NCBI GenBank assembly: GCA_903870145.1 | Contig: CAIQBO010000036.1 | Location: forward strand, 1 to 64,000 | DNA: 64,000 nucleotides | Direction: 5' to 3' | DNA from: an uncultured Burkholderiales bacterium | Lineage (GTDB): Bacteria > Pseudomonadota > Gammaproteobacteria > Burkholderiales > Burkholderiaceae_C | Shown: positions 32,365 to 41,691 of the stretch, in pieces | Layout of the letters: the number at the start of each line of letters is the position of its first letter | Position numbering within the stretch: the first letter of the stretch is position 1 | The notes under the pieces: model-generated | Told to the model about the DNA's origin: nothing | What the model saw: only the letters and a program-made list of their open reading frames with translations | Database searches by the model: none | Position numbers and translations under genes: made by a program

Positions 32365-33768
32365 GGCCAGGCGCTTTGCCATGTGGTTGTGCCGCTCGAT
32401 CAAAGGCCCCGCATCCACCGTGGTCAACTGACCTTGACTGACCACCACCCGGCCGTTGACAACCGTGTAGGCCGCAGGGGCACTGGCACACAACATCAAA
32501 CTGCCGATGGCGTCATGCACAGCGCCGCCGGCAAAACTCAAGTTGCGCAAATCAAACATGGCGATGTCGGCGCAAAAGCCGAGGCTTAACTGCCCAATGT
32601 CGTGCCGCCCTAAAACTTCGGCGCCTGCGCGCGTGGCCAAGCGCAGTGCATCGCGCGCAGTCATCTCCGTGGGGGCCGTGTCGCAGCCAAACTCGGTGTG
32701 CCCTTGCGCGTTGACGCTGGGCGCTTGCAAAGATTTTCGCAAACGTGCCAAGAGCATGGCCTGGCGTGCTTCGTTGAGCATGTGCGCCGCATCGTTGCTG
32801 GCGCTGCCGTCCACACCCAAGCCAAGGGGCACACCGGCATCGATCATTTTTCGAATGGGTGCAATGCCACTGGCCAAGCGCATGTTGCTGCAGGGGCAGT
32901 GAGCCACGCCAGTGCGTGTGGCAGCAAACAGGCTGATGCCTTCGTCGTCTAATTTCACGCAGTGGGCGTGCCACACATCATGGCCAAGCCAGCCCAAATC
33001 TTGCGCGTATTGTGTCGGTGTGCAGTTGAATTTTTCCTGTGTATAAGCTATGTCATGGTCGTTTTCTGCCAAGTGGGTGTGCAGACGCACGCCATAGTGG
33101 CGTGCCATTTGCGCAGACAGCTTCATCAGGTCACGGCTCACGCTAAAGGGCGAGCAGGGCGCCACCGCCACTTGCGTCATGGCGCCATGTTCAGCGCTGT
33201 GGTAGCGCTCGATCAAGCGCTGTGTGTCTTTCAAAATGGCATCTTCGTTTTCGACCACGTGGTCGGGGGGCAGGCCGCCTTTGGATTGGCCCACGCTCAT
33301 GCTGCCCCGGGAGGCTACAAATCGCATGCCTATTTCACGCGCAGCTTCAATGCTGTCGTCCAAGCGAACGCCATTGGGGTAGATGTACAAATGGTCGCTG
33401 CTGCTGGTGCAGCCTGAGAGCAGCAACTCGGCCATGGCGGTTTGCGTGCTGGTGTAAATCATCTCCGGTTGCAGCCCTGCCCAGATCGGATACAAGCCCC
33501 TTAACCAACCGAACAACTCGGCGTTTTGCACGGCAGGAATAGCCCGCGTCAGGCTTTGCGACATGTGGTGGTGCGTGTTGACCATGCCGGGGATCACCAC
33601 ATGGTGGCGCGCGTCAATCACGCGGTCTGCGGTTTGCGGTAAATCGGCAGCAGGCCCGATGGCCTCGATCAAGTTGTCTTTGACCCAAATGGATGCGTTT
33701 TGGAGTTCATCACCAGCGTCGTTGAGCGTGGCGATGGTGTGGGCGTTGTGGATCAGCAGGGTGGTCAT
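32356..33768 (-). CDS. 8-oxoguanine/guanine deaminase-like amidohydrolase
   Basis: The 470-residue protein belongs to the TRZ/ATZ branch of the amidohydrolase superfamily. Metal and active-site residues are visible in VNTHHHMSQSL, RLHTHLAEND, WHAHCVKLD and GVDGSASND. The sequence agrees best with bacterial 8-oxoguanine deaminases, and its purine context supports deamination of 8-oxoguanine or guanine to urate or xanthine. The related atrazine-pathway hydrolase AtzB is the main alternative. The start at 33768 (MTTLLIHN) is preferred to 33909, because the extension is non-homologous. It diverges from the glycerate-kinase gene. Confidence 0.88.
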   Translation of the reverse strand: MTTLLIHNAHTIATLNDAGDELQNASIWVKDNLIEAIGPAADLPQTADRVIDARHHVVIPGMVNTHHHMSQSLTRAIPAVQNAELFGWLRGLYPIWAGLQPEMIYTSTQTAMAELLLSGCTSSSDHLYIYPNGVRLDDSIEAAREIGMRFVASRGSMSVGQSKGGLPPDHVVENEDAILKDTQRLIERYHSAEHGAMTQVAVAPCSPFSVSRDLMKLSAQMARHYGVRLHTHLAENDHDIAYTQEKFNCTPTQYAQDLGWLGHDVWHAHCVKLDDEGISLFAATRTGVAHCPCSNMRLASGIAPIRKMIDAGVPLGLGVDGSASNDAAHMLNEARQAMLLARLRKSLQAPSVNAQGHTEFGCDTAPTEMTARDALRLATRAGAEVLGRHDIGQLSLGFCADIAMFDLRNLSFAGGAVHDAIGSLMLCASAPAAYTVVNGRVVVSQGQLTTVDAGPLIERHNHMAKRLALL

Positions 33769-33882
33769 GTGCAGGTGATTCTGCCTCAAGCGTGCAGATG
33801 GCGGGCTTGCCCAGCCGCAGGCATGCTGGGCTTGTTCCTGTGAACTAAACTCTGACGCACTGCGATAGGAAAATTTTTGACC

Positions 33883-35205
33883 ATGAATCCTGTATCTGAC
33901 CCGGCTCAATTTTTACGTCAACTGTTTGACGTGGCTGTGGCGCGTGCACTGCCATTGCAAAACACAGCCGCTTTTTTGCCCGCTGTCCCCAAGGGGCGCA
34001 CGCTGGTTCTGGGCGCGGGCAAAGCCGGTGGTGCCATGGCCCATGCCGTGGAGGCTTTGTGGCCAGCTCAGGCGCCCTTGACGGGCTTGGTGGTCACGCG
34101 CTATGGCCACACCCCCCCAAGGCCCGATGGCGTGATGCCGCGCATTGAAGTGCTGGAAGCAGCGCACCCTGTGCCTGACGCTGCGGGCCTGGCGGCGGCT
34201 GAGAAAATTTTGGCTTTGGCCCAAGGTTTGAGCGCAGACGATTTGGTTTTGTGTTTGATCTCGGGTGGTGGCTCGGCCCTCTTGACTTTGCCGGCCCTTG
34301 GCCTGAGCCTGGCAGACAAACAAGCCATCAACCAAGCCTTGCTCAGGAGCGGCGCCAACATCACCGAGATGAACTGCGTGCGCAAGCACCTCAGCCGCAT
34401 CAAGGGCGGCCGCTTGGCTGCGGCCTGCGCGCCGGCCAAGGTGGTGACCTTGGCGATCAGCGATGTGCCAGGCGACGACCCCTCGGTCATTGCCAGTGGC
34501 CCCACGGTGCCCGACAGCACGACGTGTGAGGACGCTTGGGCAATCTTGCAGCGCTATGCCATTGCTGTGCCATCCGCGGTGGAGCAGGCCTTGAAAAGTG
34601 GGCAATGGGAGTCCCCCAAACCGGGGCACAGTGCATTTGAGAGCACCTCGACTCATTTGATTGCTACGCCTTTGCAGTCTTTGCAAGCAGCTGCGGCATG
34701 GGCGCAAGCGCAGGGCCTGAAAGCCTATATTCTGAGCGATGAAATTGAAGGCGAATCAACGGAAGTGGGCAAGGTTCATGGTGCCTTGGCCAGGGCCGTC
34801 GCAAAGGGCAAAGGGCCGTTTGAAAAGCCCTGCGTGATTTTGAGTGGTGGTGAGACCACGGTGACGGTGCGAAGCCCACCCTCGGGCATCAAAGCGCAAA
34901 GCAGCGCACCAGGTCGAGGTGGGCGCGCAGGCGAATTTTGCATGGGCTTGGCGCAAGCCCTGCAGGGTCAAGCTGGGGTCTGGGCCTTGGCCGCAGACAC
35001 CGATGGCATCGACGGTGTGCAAGACAATGCAGGTGCACGGGTCAGCCCTGACACCTTGCAGCGCGCAAGGCAGGCGGGCTTGAATTTAGAAGATCACATG
35101 CAGCGCAATGACGCTTATGGTTATTTTGCGGGCCTGGCAGATTTGATCATGACGGGCCCCACGCACACCAACGTCAATGATTTTCGGGCCTTGTTGGTGC
35201 TTTGA
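33883..35205 (+). CDS. gckA: Glycerate 2-kinase (MOFRL family)
   Basis: The 440-residue enzyme phosphorylates glycerate, formed from glyoxylate by carboligation and reduction, to 2-phosphoglycerate. It has GRTLVLGAGKAGGAMAHAVE, CLISGGGSALLTLP, CVRKHLSRIKGG and the C-terminal MOFRL motif with ALAADTDGIDG and GPTHTNVNDFRALL. This is the carbon-recovery end of purine degradation. The start at 33883 is preceded by ATTTTTGACC, exactly as in xdhA, with no clear Shine-Dalgarno sequence. It may also serve tartrate or hydroxypyruvate metabolism (TtuD). Confidence 0.93.
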   Translation: MNPVSDPAQFLRQLFDVAVARALPLQNTAAFLPAVPKGRTLVLGAGKAGGAMAHAVEALWPAQAPLTGLVVTRYGHTPPRPDGVMPRIEVLEAAHPVPDAAGLAAAEKILALAQGLSADDLVLCLISGGGSALLTLPALGLSLADKQAINQALLRSGANITEMNCVRKHLSRIKGGRLAAACAPAKVVTLAISDVPGDDPSVIASGPTVPDSTTCEDAWAILQRYAIAVPSAVEQALKSGQWESPKPGHSAFESTSTHLIATPLQSLQAAAAWAQAQGLKAYILSDEIEGESTEVGKVHGALARAVAKGKGPFEKPCVILSGGETTVTVRSPPSGIKAQSSAPGRGGRAGEFCMGLAQALQGQAGVWALAADTDGIDGVQDNAGARVSPDTLQRARQAGLNLEDHMQRNDAYGYFAGLADLIMTGPTHTNVNDFRALLVL

Positions 35206-35261
35206 CAAAGTTTTGATGTGGGTCAACTTGCAAGGGCTAGAGCTCTGGCACAGTTGTCTTC

Positions 35262-35888
35262 ATGTTGCACCGAGTTTTCACTGATCTGCCCGTTCAAGCC
35301 CAAACTGCCGAAGCTGGGGCCGTGTTGTTGCGCCGTGGCCAGCGCGCACGACAGGCCATGCATTTGATCAGTGGCCGTGTGGCGCTGGGCGTGATTGAAG
35401 AGGGTGTGATGGCACACCAACTGGCCGTGGTCAATGGGCCATTTTGGCTTGAAGCCGCTTCGGCTTTGTTAGACCTGCCCCATGCCGTAGACGCTGTGGC
35501 CGAGGGGCCTGTGACTTTGCAGCATTTGCCCTTGGCGCAGTTTCGCGCCAGCGTCAAAGCCATGGCCGAGCCGTCACAAACTTTGATGCTGGATTTGGCC
35601 CGCGCGCAGCGCCAACAAACAGAGTTGGCCGTGAGCCGCTTGGCCAAAGATGCCGACGCCCGGTTTGCAGAGTGGTTGCTTCGCCACGCTGAGCCCGCCG
35701 ATAGCAAAGGCAGCTTGGCCGTGGTCTTGCACGATCGCAAGCGCTTGATTGCAGCGCAATTGGGCATTGCACCCGAGACTTTCTCGCGTGTGCTGCGCCA
35801 TTTGCGTGAGCGCAATCTGATCAGTGGGGGAGGACGCGTGCTCAACTTGCTCGACCCCAGCGGTTTGCAGTCTTTGGCCGGCGTTTAA
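35262..35888 (+). CDS. Crp/Fnr-family transcription regulator
   Basis: The 208-residue protein has an N-terminal cyclic-nucleotide-binding-like beta-barrel (about 10-115) and a C-terminal winged helix (RLIAAQLGIAPETFSRVLRH and LRERNLISGGG). No Fnr-type cysteine cluster is seen, and the phosphate-binding cassette of Crp is not obvious, so the effector may differ from cAMP. It lies between the glycerate kinase and the BMP-type importer, both on the same strand, and may control one or both. Confidence 0.87.
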   Translation: MLHRVFTDLPVQAQTAEAGAVLLRRGQRARQAMHLISGRVALGVIEEGVMAHQLAVVNGPFWLEAASALLDLPHAVDAVAEGPVTLQHLPLAQFRASVKAMAEPSQTLMLDLARAQRQQTELAVSRLAKDADARFAEWLLRHAEPADSKGSLAVVLHDRKRLIAAQLGIAPETFSRVLRHLRERNLISGGGRVLNLLDPSGLQSLAGV

Positions 35889-35981
35889 TCGCATCGGGCA
35901 GAACCCCAACAAGGGCCCCGTATAGGCCCAAATCAGGCATGTCGCAAAGCTCGATAGAATTTGTCGAACTTTGAGACCCTC

Positions 35982-37502
35982 ATGCATTCTTCACAGCCTG
36001 CGCGCTTGTCGCTGACCCAGATCACCAAACGCTACCCTGGCGTGGTGGCCAATCGGGCTGTTTCCCTGACCGTTATGCCCGGCCAAGCCCATGCCGTTCT
36101 AGGTGAAAACGGTGCTGGCAAGTCGACGTTGATGAAAATCATTTATGGGTCGGTCAAGCCAGATGAAGGGCAAATGGCTTACAACGGGCAAACGGTTCAC
36201 ATCAAAAATCCCCAGCAAGCACGGGCCTTGGGCATCAGCATGGTGTTCCAGCATTTCAGTTTGTTTGATACCTTGAGCGTGGCAGAAAATGTGTGGCTGG
36301 GCTTAGACAAGTCCTTGAACTTGGCCCAAGTGACCCAGCGCATCACGGCCAAAGCCTCTGAATATGGCCTGGACATTGATCCGGCCCGCCCGGTGCACAC
36401 CTTGAGTGTGGGTGAAATGCAGCGCGTGGAAATCATCCGAGCTTTGCTGACAGAGCCTCAATTGTTGATTTTGGACGAGCCCACTTCGGTGCTCACGCCC
36501 CAAGCGGTGGACAAACTTTTTGTCGTGCTGAAAAAATTGGTAGACCAAGGCTGCAGCATTTTGTACATCAGCCACAAGCTGCATGAAATCAGAGAGCTTT
36601 GCACGGCCTGCACCGTTTTGCGCAGTGGGCAAGTCACGGGTGTGTGTGATCCGCGTGAAGAGTCCAACGCATCGCTCAGTCGCTTGATGATTGGTGCTGA
36701 GCCTCCTGCTTTGGCGCATCAAGAACGAGCCCCGGGCGCAGCGCTGCTTGAAGTCAAGGGCTTGTCATTGGTGCGAGAAGATCAGTTCGGCGTAGATTTG
36801 TCGGACGTGCAACTTCAAGTGCGTGCGGGCGAAGTGGTTGGCATTGCCGGTGTTTCTGGCAATGGACAGCGCGAGTTGATGTTTGCACTGTCAGGCGAAG
36901 ACCGCCGCGCAGCGCACGAATCCATTGCGCTGGCAGGCCAACCAGTAGGTCATACGGGCCCGCATGAGCGCCGTGCAGCAGGGCTGCATTTCGTGCCTGA
37001 AGAGCGCCTGGGGCGAGGCGCCGTGCCGGCCTTGAGTTTGGCGCACAACATGCTGCTCACGCGCAGTCAGGCAATGTCTGCAAGCGGTTGGATTGACACG
37101 CAAGCTTTGAAAAACCAAGCCCAGGGCGTGATCGAGCGATTCAATGTCAAAGCCGAAGGTCCGCATGCGCCGGCGCAGTCCTTGTCGGGCGGCAATTTGC
37201 AAAGATTCATTGTGGGCCGCGAAATCGATGCCAAGCCGCGGGTGCTCATGCTCTCGCAGCCCACGTGGGGCGTGGATGTGGGCGCTGCAGCGCAAATTCG
37301 CGGTGAAATTTTGGCCTTGCGAGATGCCGGCTGCGCTGTCTTGGTGGTCAGTGAAGAGCTTGAAGAATTATTTGAAATTTGCGACCGTTTGCATGTGATG
37401 GCCAATGGTAAATTGTCGCCTTCCATTGCAAGAAACCAAGCCACAGTTGCGCAAATTGGCGAGTGGATGAGTGGCTTATGGGAGCAACATGCTCCAGCTT
37501 GA
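35982..37502 (+). CDS. BMP-type nucleoside/purine ABC transporter, ATP-binding protein
   Basis: The 506-residue protein holds two ABC domains, as in the YufO/NupO family. The first has Walker A GENGAGKST, signature LSVGEMQRVEI and Walker B LILDEPTSVLTP. The second is degenerate, with GVSGNGQREL in place of Walker A and LMLSQPTWGVDVGAA in place of Walker B, though LSGGNLQRFIVGREI is kept; this asymmetry is normal for the family. The start at 35982 (MHSSQPAR) is chosen over a TTG at 35961. It overlaps the first permease gene. The purine-degradation neighbours suggest uptake of purine nucleosides or bases. Confidence 0.92.
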   Translation: MHSSQPARLSLTQITKRYPGVVANRAVSLTVMPGQAHAVLGENGAGKSTLMKIIYGSVKPDEGQMAYNGQTVHIKNPQQARALGISMVFQHFSLFDTLSVAENVWLGLDKSLNLAQVTQRITAKASEYGLDIDPARPVHTLSVGEMQRVEIIRALLTEPQLLILDEPTSVLTPQAVDKLFVVLKKLVDQGCSILYISHKLHEIRELCTACTVLRSGQVTGVCDPREESNASLSRLMIGAEPPALAHQERAPGAALLEVKGLSLVREDQFGVDLSDVQLQVRAGEVVGIAGVSGNGQRELMFALSGEDRRAAHESIALAGQPVGHTGPHERRAAGLHFVPEERLGRGAVPALSLAHNMLLTRSQAMSASGWIDTQALKNQAQGVIERFNVKAEGPHAPAQSLSGGNLQRFIVGREIDAKPRVLMLSQPTWGVDVGAAAQIRGEILALRDAGCAVLVVSEELEELFEICDRLHVMANGKLSPSIARNQATVAQIGEWMSGLWEQHAPA

Positions 37503-38553
37503 ACGCAGGCCTCAAGCCTCTGGTTTTTGGCGTTATGCCTCGCCTGTTTTGGCTTTGCTGCTCACGGTGTTGATCGGCATTGGCTTGTTCGTGATCTTGG
37601 GCAAAGACCCCTTGCGCGGTTTACAAATGTTTTTTTGGGAACCGCTTAAATCGGCATACGCCTTGGGTGAGTTGATGGTCAAAGCCACGCCTCTGTTGGT
37701 GATTGCTTTGGGCTTGGCTGTTTGTTACCGATCCAATGTTTGGAACATCGGCGCTGAAGGCCAATTTGTGATCGGTGCCGTGGCCGCTGGCGGCGTGGCC
37801 TTGTTGGCTGACAAAGAAACCGGTCGATGGATTGTGGTGGCTGTGGTGTTGGCCGGCGTGGCCGGCGGCATGGCTTGGGCCTCGATCACGGCGTGGTTGA
37901 AAGACCGCTTTCATGCGAATGAAATATTGGTCAGTTTGATGTTGGTTTATGTAGCCGACATGGTCTTGAGTTATTTGGTTTACGGCCCTTGGAAAGATCC
38001 GGCGGGCTACAACTTTCCGCAATCCAAAACTTTTGAGGCCGCCACGCAAATCCCGCGTTTGATGAGTGGCTCGCGCGTGAGTGTGGGCCTGTTGATCGCG
38101 CTGGCCGGTGTGGCCTTGGCCTGGGTTTTCTTGTTCAGAACGCGTGCCGGTTTTGCGCAGCAAGTGGGCGGCTTGGCGCCCGCAGCCGCACGCTACGCAG
38201 GATTTTCTTCGCGCAAAGCTTTGTGGGTGGCGCTGTTGACTTCGGGCGGCGCAGCAGGTTTGGCGGGCGCTTTGGAAGTGGCCGGGCCCTTGGGGCAGCT
38301 CACGCCCTATGTGCCTGCTGGTTATGGTTTTGCCGCCATCATCGTGGCCTATGTGGGGCGCTTGCACCCCGTGGGCATGGTGTTCTCGGCCATCTTGATG
38401 AGCATGTTCTACATTGGCGGGGAGCTGGCGCAGTCGCGCATGGGCTTGCCCAAATCGATCACGGGTGTGTTTCAAGGCTTGCTGCTGTTCAGCTTGTTGG
38501 CCTGTGACACTTTGGTGGCTTATCGCCTGCGTTGGCGAAGCAGGAGAATGTGA
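37489..38553 (+). CDS. BMP-type ABC transporter permease 1
   Basis: The 354-residue membrane subunit is of the BPD_transp_2 family (YufP/NupP type), with about nine hydrophobic segments and VCYRSNVWNIGAEGQFVIGAVA and FHANEILVSLMLVYVADMVLS. The start at 37489 has GGAG nine bases upstream and overlaps the ATPase gene by 14 bases. The stop shares one base with the next permease (TGATG). It pairs with the second permease in the importer. Confidence 0.92.
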   Translation: MLQLERRPQASGFWRYASPVLALLLTVLIGIGLFVILGKDPLRGLQMFFWEPLKSAYALGELMVKATPLLVIALGLAVCYRSNVWNIGAEGQFVIGAVAAGGVALLADKETGRWIVVAVVLAGVAGGMAWASITAWLKDRFHANEILVSLMLVYVADMVLSYLVYGPWKDPAGYNFPQSKTFEAATQIPRLMSGSRVSVGLLIALAGVALAWVFLFRTRAGFAQQVGGLAPAAARYAGFSSRKALWVALLTSGGAAGLAGALEVAGPLGQLTPYVPAGYGFAAIIVAYVGRLHPVGMVFSAILMSMFYIGGELAQSRMGLPKSITGVFQGLLLFSLLACDTLVAYRLRWRSRRM

Positions 38554-39473
38554 TGGAACCCTATGCCTTGTTGGTAGCCGCCACGCTGAATGCGGGCACG
38601 GTTTTGGCGCTGGCCGCGCTAGGTTTGTTGATCAACGAGAAAGCGGGCATCGTCAATTTAGGCGCCGAAGGCATGATGCTGTGCGCCGCCATCGCAGGGT
38701 TTGCCACTGTGGTGCACACGGGCAGCGACTTGTTGGGGTTTGCTGCCGGCATGGCCGCAGGCGCGCTGCTGGCGGGCATTTTCGGCCTGTTGGTGATCGG
38801 CTTGGGCACCAACCAATACGCCACAGGCTTGGCCATCAGTTTGTTTGGTGTGGGCTTTTCGGCCTTTGCGGGCATCTCCTATGTGCAAGAAAAATTGCCG
38901 GCACGTCCGCACTTTGAAATTCCTTTTTTAAGCGACATTCCATGGCTTGGCCCCGCCTTGTTCAAACAACACCCCTTGGTCTATGGTGTCGTGGCCTTTG
39001 TGCTTGCCTTGATGTGGTTTTTGTACCGCACGCGCACCGGCTTGGTGCTGCGTTCAGTGGGGGAATCCCCTGAATCAGCGCATGCTTTGGGCTATTCGGT
39101 GCGCCGCATCCGTTTCGTGGCGGTGCTCGTGGGGGGCGCTTTGTGCGGTTTGTCGGGGGCCTACATCTCGGTGGTTTACACCCCCTTGTGGGTGGAGGGC
39201 ATGGTGGCTGGCAAAGGCTGGATCGCATTGGCTTTGACCACCTTTGCCACTTGGCGGCCGGCCCGTATTTTGCTTGGTGCTTATCTGTTTGGGGGGGTCA
39301 CCATGCTGCAGTTTCACTTGCAAGGCTTGGGGGTGCAGGTTTCCAGTCAGTTGCTGACAGCGCTGCCCTATGTGGCCACCATCGTGGTGCTGGCCTTGAT
39401 CTCGCGAAATCCGGCCTGGATTCGCATCAACATGCCCGCATCTTTAGGCAAACCCTTTCATCCCAGTTCATAA
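38553..39473 (+). CDS. BMP-type ABC transporter permease 2
   Basis: The 306-residue permease (YufQ/NupQ type) has about eight hydrophobic segments and LLINEKAGIVNLGAEGMMLC and GLGTNQYATGLAISLFGVGF. It starts on the last base of the previous stop codon, with AGGAGAA upstream as ribosome-binding site. The binding-protein gene follows after 44 bases. Confidence 0.93.
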   Translation: MEPYALLVAATLNAGTVLALAALGLLINEKAGIVNLGAEGMMLCAAIAGFATVVHTGSDLLGFAAGMAAGALLAGIFGLLVIGLGTNQYATGLAISLFGVGFSAFAGISYVQEKLPARPHFEIPFLSDIPWLGPALFKQHPLVYGVVAFVLALMWFLYRTRTGLVLRSVGESPESAHALGYSVRRIRFVAVLVGGALCGLSGAYISVVYTPLWVEGMVAGKGWIALALTTFATWRPARILLGAYLFGGVTMLQFHLQGLGVQVSSQLLTALPYVATIVVLALISRNPAWIRINMPASLGKPFHPSS

Positions 39474-39517
39474 TAGATTTTTTTCGCGCAACCCTGTTCA
39501 CCTACAAAGGAATTTTC

Positions 39518-40636
39518 ATGACAGACTTGACCAAGCGTTCGGTTCTCAAAATCGCTGCGATCTCCGTGGTGGCTGCGGCCACTTTGGTGGCTTGCGGTAA
39601 AAAAGAAGAGGCGCCCAAAGCGGCTGCCAAAGCAGAGCCTTTGAAGGTGGCTTTTGCCTATGTGGGCCCGGTTGGCGACGGTGGTTGGACCTTCGCCCAT
39701 GACAACGCGCGCAAAGCTGTTGAAAAGCAATTTGGCGACAAAATCGTCACCAGCTTTGTTGAGAAAGTGCCAGAAAGCGCTGACGCAGAGCGCGTTTTCC
39801 GTGACATGGCCGCCCAAGGCAATAAACTGATTTTTGGCACCACCTTTGGCTACATGGAGCCCATGCTCAAAGTCGCCGCTGACAGCAAAGACATCAAGTT
39901 TGAACATGCCACCGGCTACAAAACGGCCGAGAACCTGCGCACCTATGACAGCCGCACCTATGAGGGCGCGTACATGGCCGGTGTGATCGCTGGCAAGATG
40001 ACCAAAACCAACACCTTGGGTGTGGTGGCCTCGATCCCAATTCCTGAAGTGATTCGCAACATCAACACTTTCACATTGGGCGCGCAATCGGTGAACCCGA
40101 AAGTCAAAACCAAAGTGGTGTGGGTCAACGAGTGGTTCAACCCGCCGAAAGAAACAGAAGCTGCAACGGCTTTGATCAATGGTGGTGCTGACGTGCTCAT
40201 GCAAAACACAGACTCACCTGCTGTTTTGCAAACTGCCGAGAAAATGGGCAAGCGCGCCTTTGGTTGGGACTCTGACATGACAGCCTACGGCCCTAAAGCG
40301 CACTTGGGCTCGGCTGTGATCAATTGGACGCCTTACTACATCAAGGCTGTGGGCGAGGCCTTGGAAGGCAAGTGGGCCACGGGCCAAAGCTGGTGGGGCG
40401 TGAAAGAGGGCGCGATCGACATGGTCTCGGTGGCTGCTGATGTGCCAGAAGATGCCAAGAAAAAAGTGGACGAAATCAAAGCTGGCTTGAAAGACGGCAG
40501 CTTCGTGATCTGGAAAGGTCCTATCGTTGGTTCAGACGGTAAAGAAATTCTGGCCAAAGATGCTGTCGCTGACGATAAATTCTTGGGCGGTATCAAGTTC
40601 TACGTCAAAGGCGTGGAAGGCAAAGTGCCGAACTGA
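39518..40636 (+). CDS. BMP/PnrA-family substrate-binding lipoprotein
   Basis: The 372-residue protein has a signal with a lipobox (TLVACG, cysteine at about 26), preceded by KRS. Its BMP/PnrA fold carries KVAFAYVGPVGDGGWTFAHD, FGTTFGYMEPMLKVA, HATGYKTAENL and YEGAYMAGVIAGKMT. This family binds purine nucleosides or nucleobases. The start at 39518 has AAAGG upstream; the long open frame before it is inside the permease gene. A strong terminator follows at 40661. A paralogue lies at 47904-48998. Confidence 0.93.
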   Translation: MTDLTKRSVLKIAAISVVAAATLVACGKKEEAPKAAAKAEPLKVAFAYVGPVGDGGWTFAHDNARKAVEKQFGDKIVTSFVEKVPESADAERVFRDMAAQGNKLIFGTTFGYMEPMLKVAADSKDIKFEHATGYKTAENLRTYDSRTYEGAYMAGVIAGKMTKTNTLGVVASIPIPEVIRNINTFTLGAQSVNPKVKTKVVWVNEWFNPPKETEAATALINGGADVLMQNTDSPAVLQTAEKMGKRAFGWDSDMTAYGPKAHLGSAVINWTPYYIKAVGEALEGKWATGQSWWGVKEGAIDMVSVAADVPEDAKKKVDEIKAGLKDGSFVIWKGPIVGSDGKEILAKDAVADDKFLGGIKFYVKGVEGKVPN

Positions 40637-40660
40637 TCAGCCCCTGGTTGAAGCAGCCAA

Positions 40661-40693
40661 AGCCGCCCTCTCGAAAGAGGGGCGGCTTTTTTT
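40661..40693 (+). terminator. Rho-independent terminator after the BMP importer operon
   Basis: AGCCGCCCTCT and AGAGGGGCGGCT form a stem of 10 or more pairs with one bulged base around a CGAA loop, followed by seven T. It lies 24 bases past the binding-protein stop. Confidence 0.9.
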
Positions 40694-40793
40694 CGTGGTG
40701 CGCCCGGCAGGGCAAATGCCTGCGGGTGCGTTTCAAGTGAGATGGGGGTGATCTCTTCAGAATGGCTTCAGATGGCATGGTCAATATCAGGCC

Positions 40794-41210
40794 ATGACTT
40801 CATTTACCTACTTGTTTGCAACTCGCTTTGTTTGGACGGGTTTGATCGGCCTGCTCAGCACGACCCATGGCTTTGCAGCAGACACAAGCCCCGATGCACT
40901 CTTGACTCAGTACCAGCAGGCTGTGGCTCAAAAGGCTGATCGCGTGCGTGGGCAAAAGTTTTTCACATCCACGCATGCCAATGAGTTGAGTTGCGCCTCT
41001 TGTCATGGCAACCCACCCGTCACGCCGGGCAAGCATGCCAGCACAGGCAAAACCATTGCGCCACTGGCGCCGTTGGTCCATGCCGAGCGTTTCACCGACT
41101 CAGCCAAAGTTGAAAAATGGTTCAGGCGAAATTGCAAAGATGTATTGAGTCGCGAATGCACGGCTTTGGAAAAAGCCGATGTTCTTTTTTACCTGAAGGA
41201 TTTGAAATGA
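40794..41210 (+). CDS. shp: SHP-type monohaem cytochrome c (DUF1924)
   Basis: The 138-residue periplasmic protein has a signal peptide (about 1-29) and one CASCH haem site at 67-71. It matches the sphaeroides haem protein family, a high-spin oxygen-binding cytochrome whose sixth ligand is an asparagine. N113, followed by C114 and C122 in RNCKDVLSREC, fits the known Asn-Cys...Cys disulfide loop of SHP. Its stop overlaps the diheme cytochrome gene by four bases. Together with that gene and the cytochrome b gene it forms the known SHP-DHC-cytochrome b module. The physiological role is unsettled; oxygen or nitric oxide handling has been proposed. Confidence 0.88.
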   Translation: MTSFTYLFATRFVWTGLIGLLSTTHGFAADTSPDALLTQYQQAVAQKADRVRGQKFFTSTHANELSCASCHGNPPVTPGKHASTGKTIAPLAPLVHAERFTDSAKVEKWFRRNCKDVLSRECTALEKADVLFYLKDLK

Positions 41211-41674
41211 AATTGATTCACCGCAGTGCCGTTGGTCTATGGATGTTCGGTTGGTTGTTGTCGCCTGCGCTTGCCGATAAGCCGCTCATGCCTGCCAATG
41301 TATTGCCAGCCTATAAAACCGAATGTGCTTCTTGCCACATGGCCTATCCCCCAGCCATGTTGCCCAAAGCGGCTTGGCAACGGATCATGAATGGCTTAGA
41401 AAAGCATTACGGCACCGATGCTTCACTGGATGCTGCGACGACTCGGCAAATTGGTGTCTGGTTGCAAGCCCAAGGCGGCATCTACAAACGGGTAGAGGCA
41501 TCGTCCCCCCAAGACAGGTTGAGCACCACACAGTGGTTTGAGAAAAAACATCAAAAAATTGAAAAGAATGTTTGGACTCGAAAGTCAATTAATGGCAAAG
41601 CGCAGTGTCAAGCCTGTCACCAAGGCGCAGACATCGGTGATTTTGAAGATGACCGAGTACGCATTCCTTCTTGA
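41207..41674 (+). CDS. Diheme cytochrome c (DHC), SHP partner
   Basis: The 155-residue protein has a signal peptide (about 1-23) and two haem sites, CASCH at 40-44 and CQACH at 134-138. It fits DHC, the electron donor to SHP. It is coupled to shp by an ATGA overlap; an ATG at 41117 in the same frame lies within shp and is rejected. The cytochrome b gene follows after 17 bases and would link it to the quinone pool. Confidence 0.9.
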   Translation: MKLIHRSAVGLWMFGWLLSPALADKPLMPANVLPAYKTECASCHMAYPPAMLPKAAWQRIMNGLEKHYGTDASLDAATTRQIGVWLQAQGGIYKRVEASSPQDRLSTTQWFEKKHQKIEKNVWTRKSINGKAQCQACHQGADIGDFEDDRVRIPS

Positions 41675-41691
41675 AGATTGGAAATTCCACC

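Noticed and set aside
39143-39517. Long N-terminal extension of the BMP lipoprotein
   Set aside because: It lies within the second permease gene. The start at 39518 has a ribosome-binding site and a proper lipoprotein signal.
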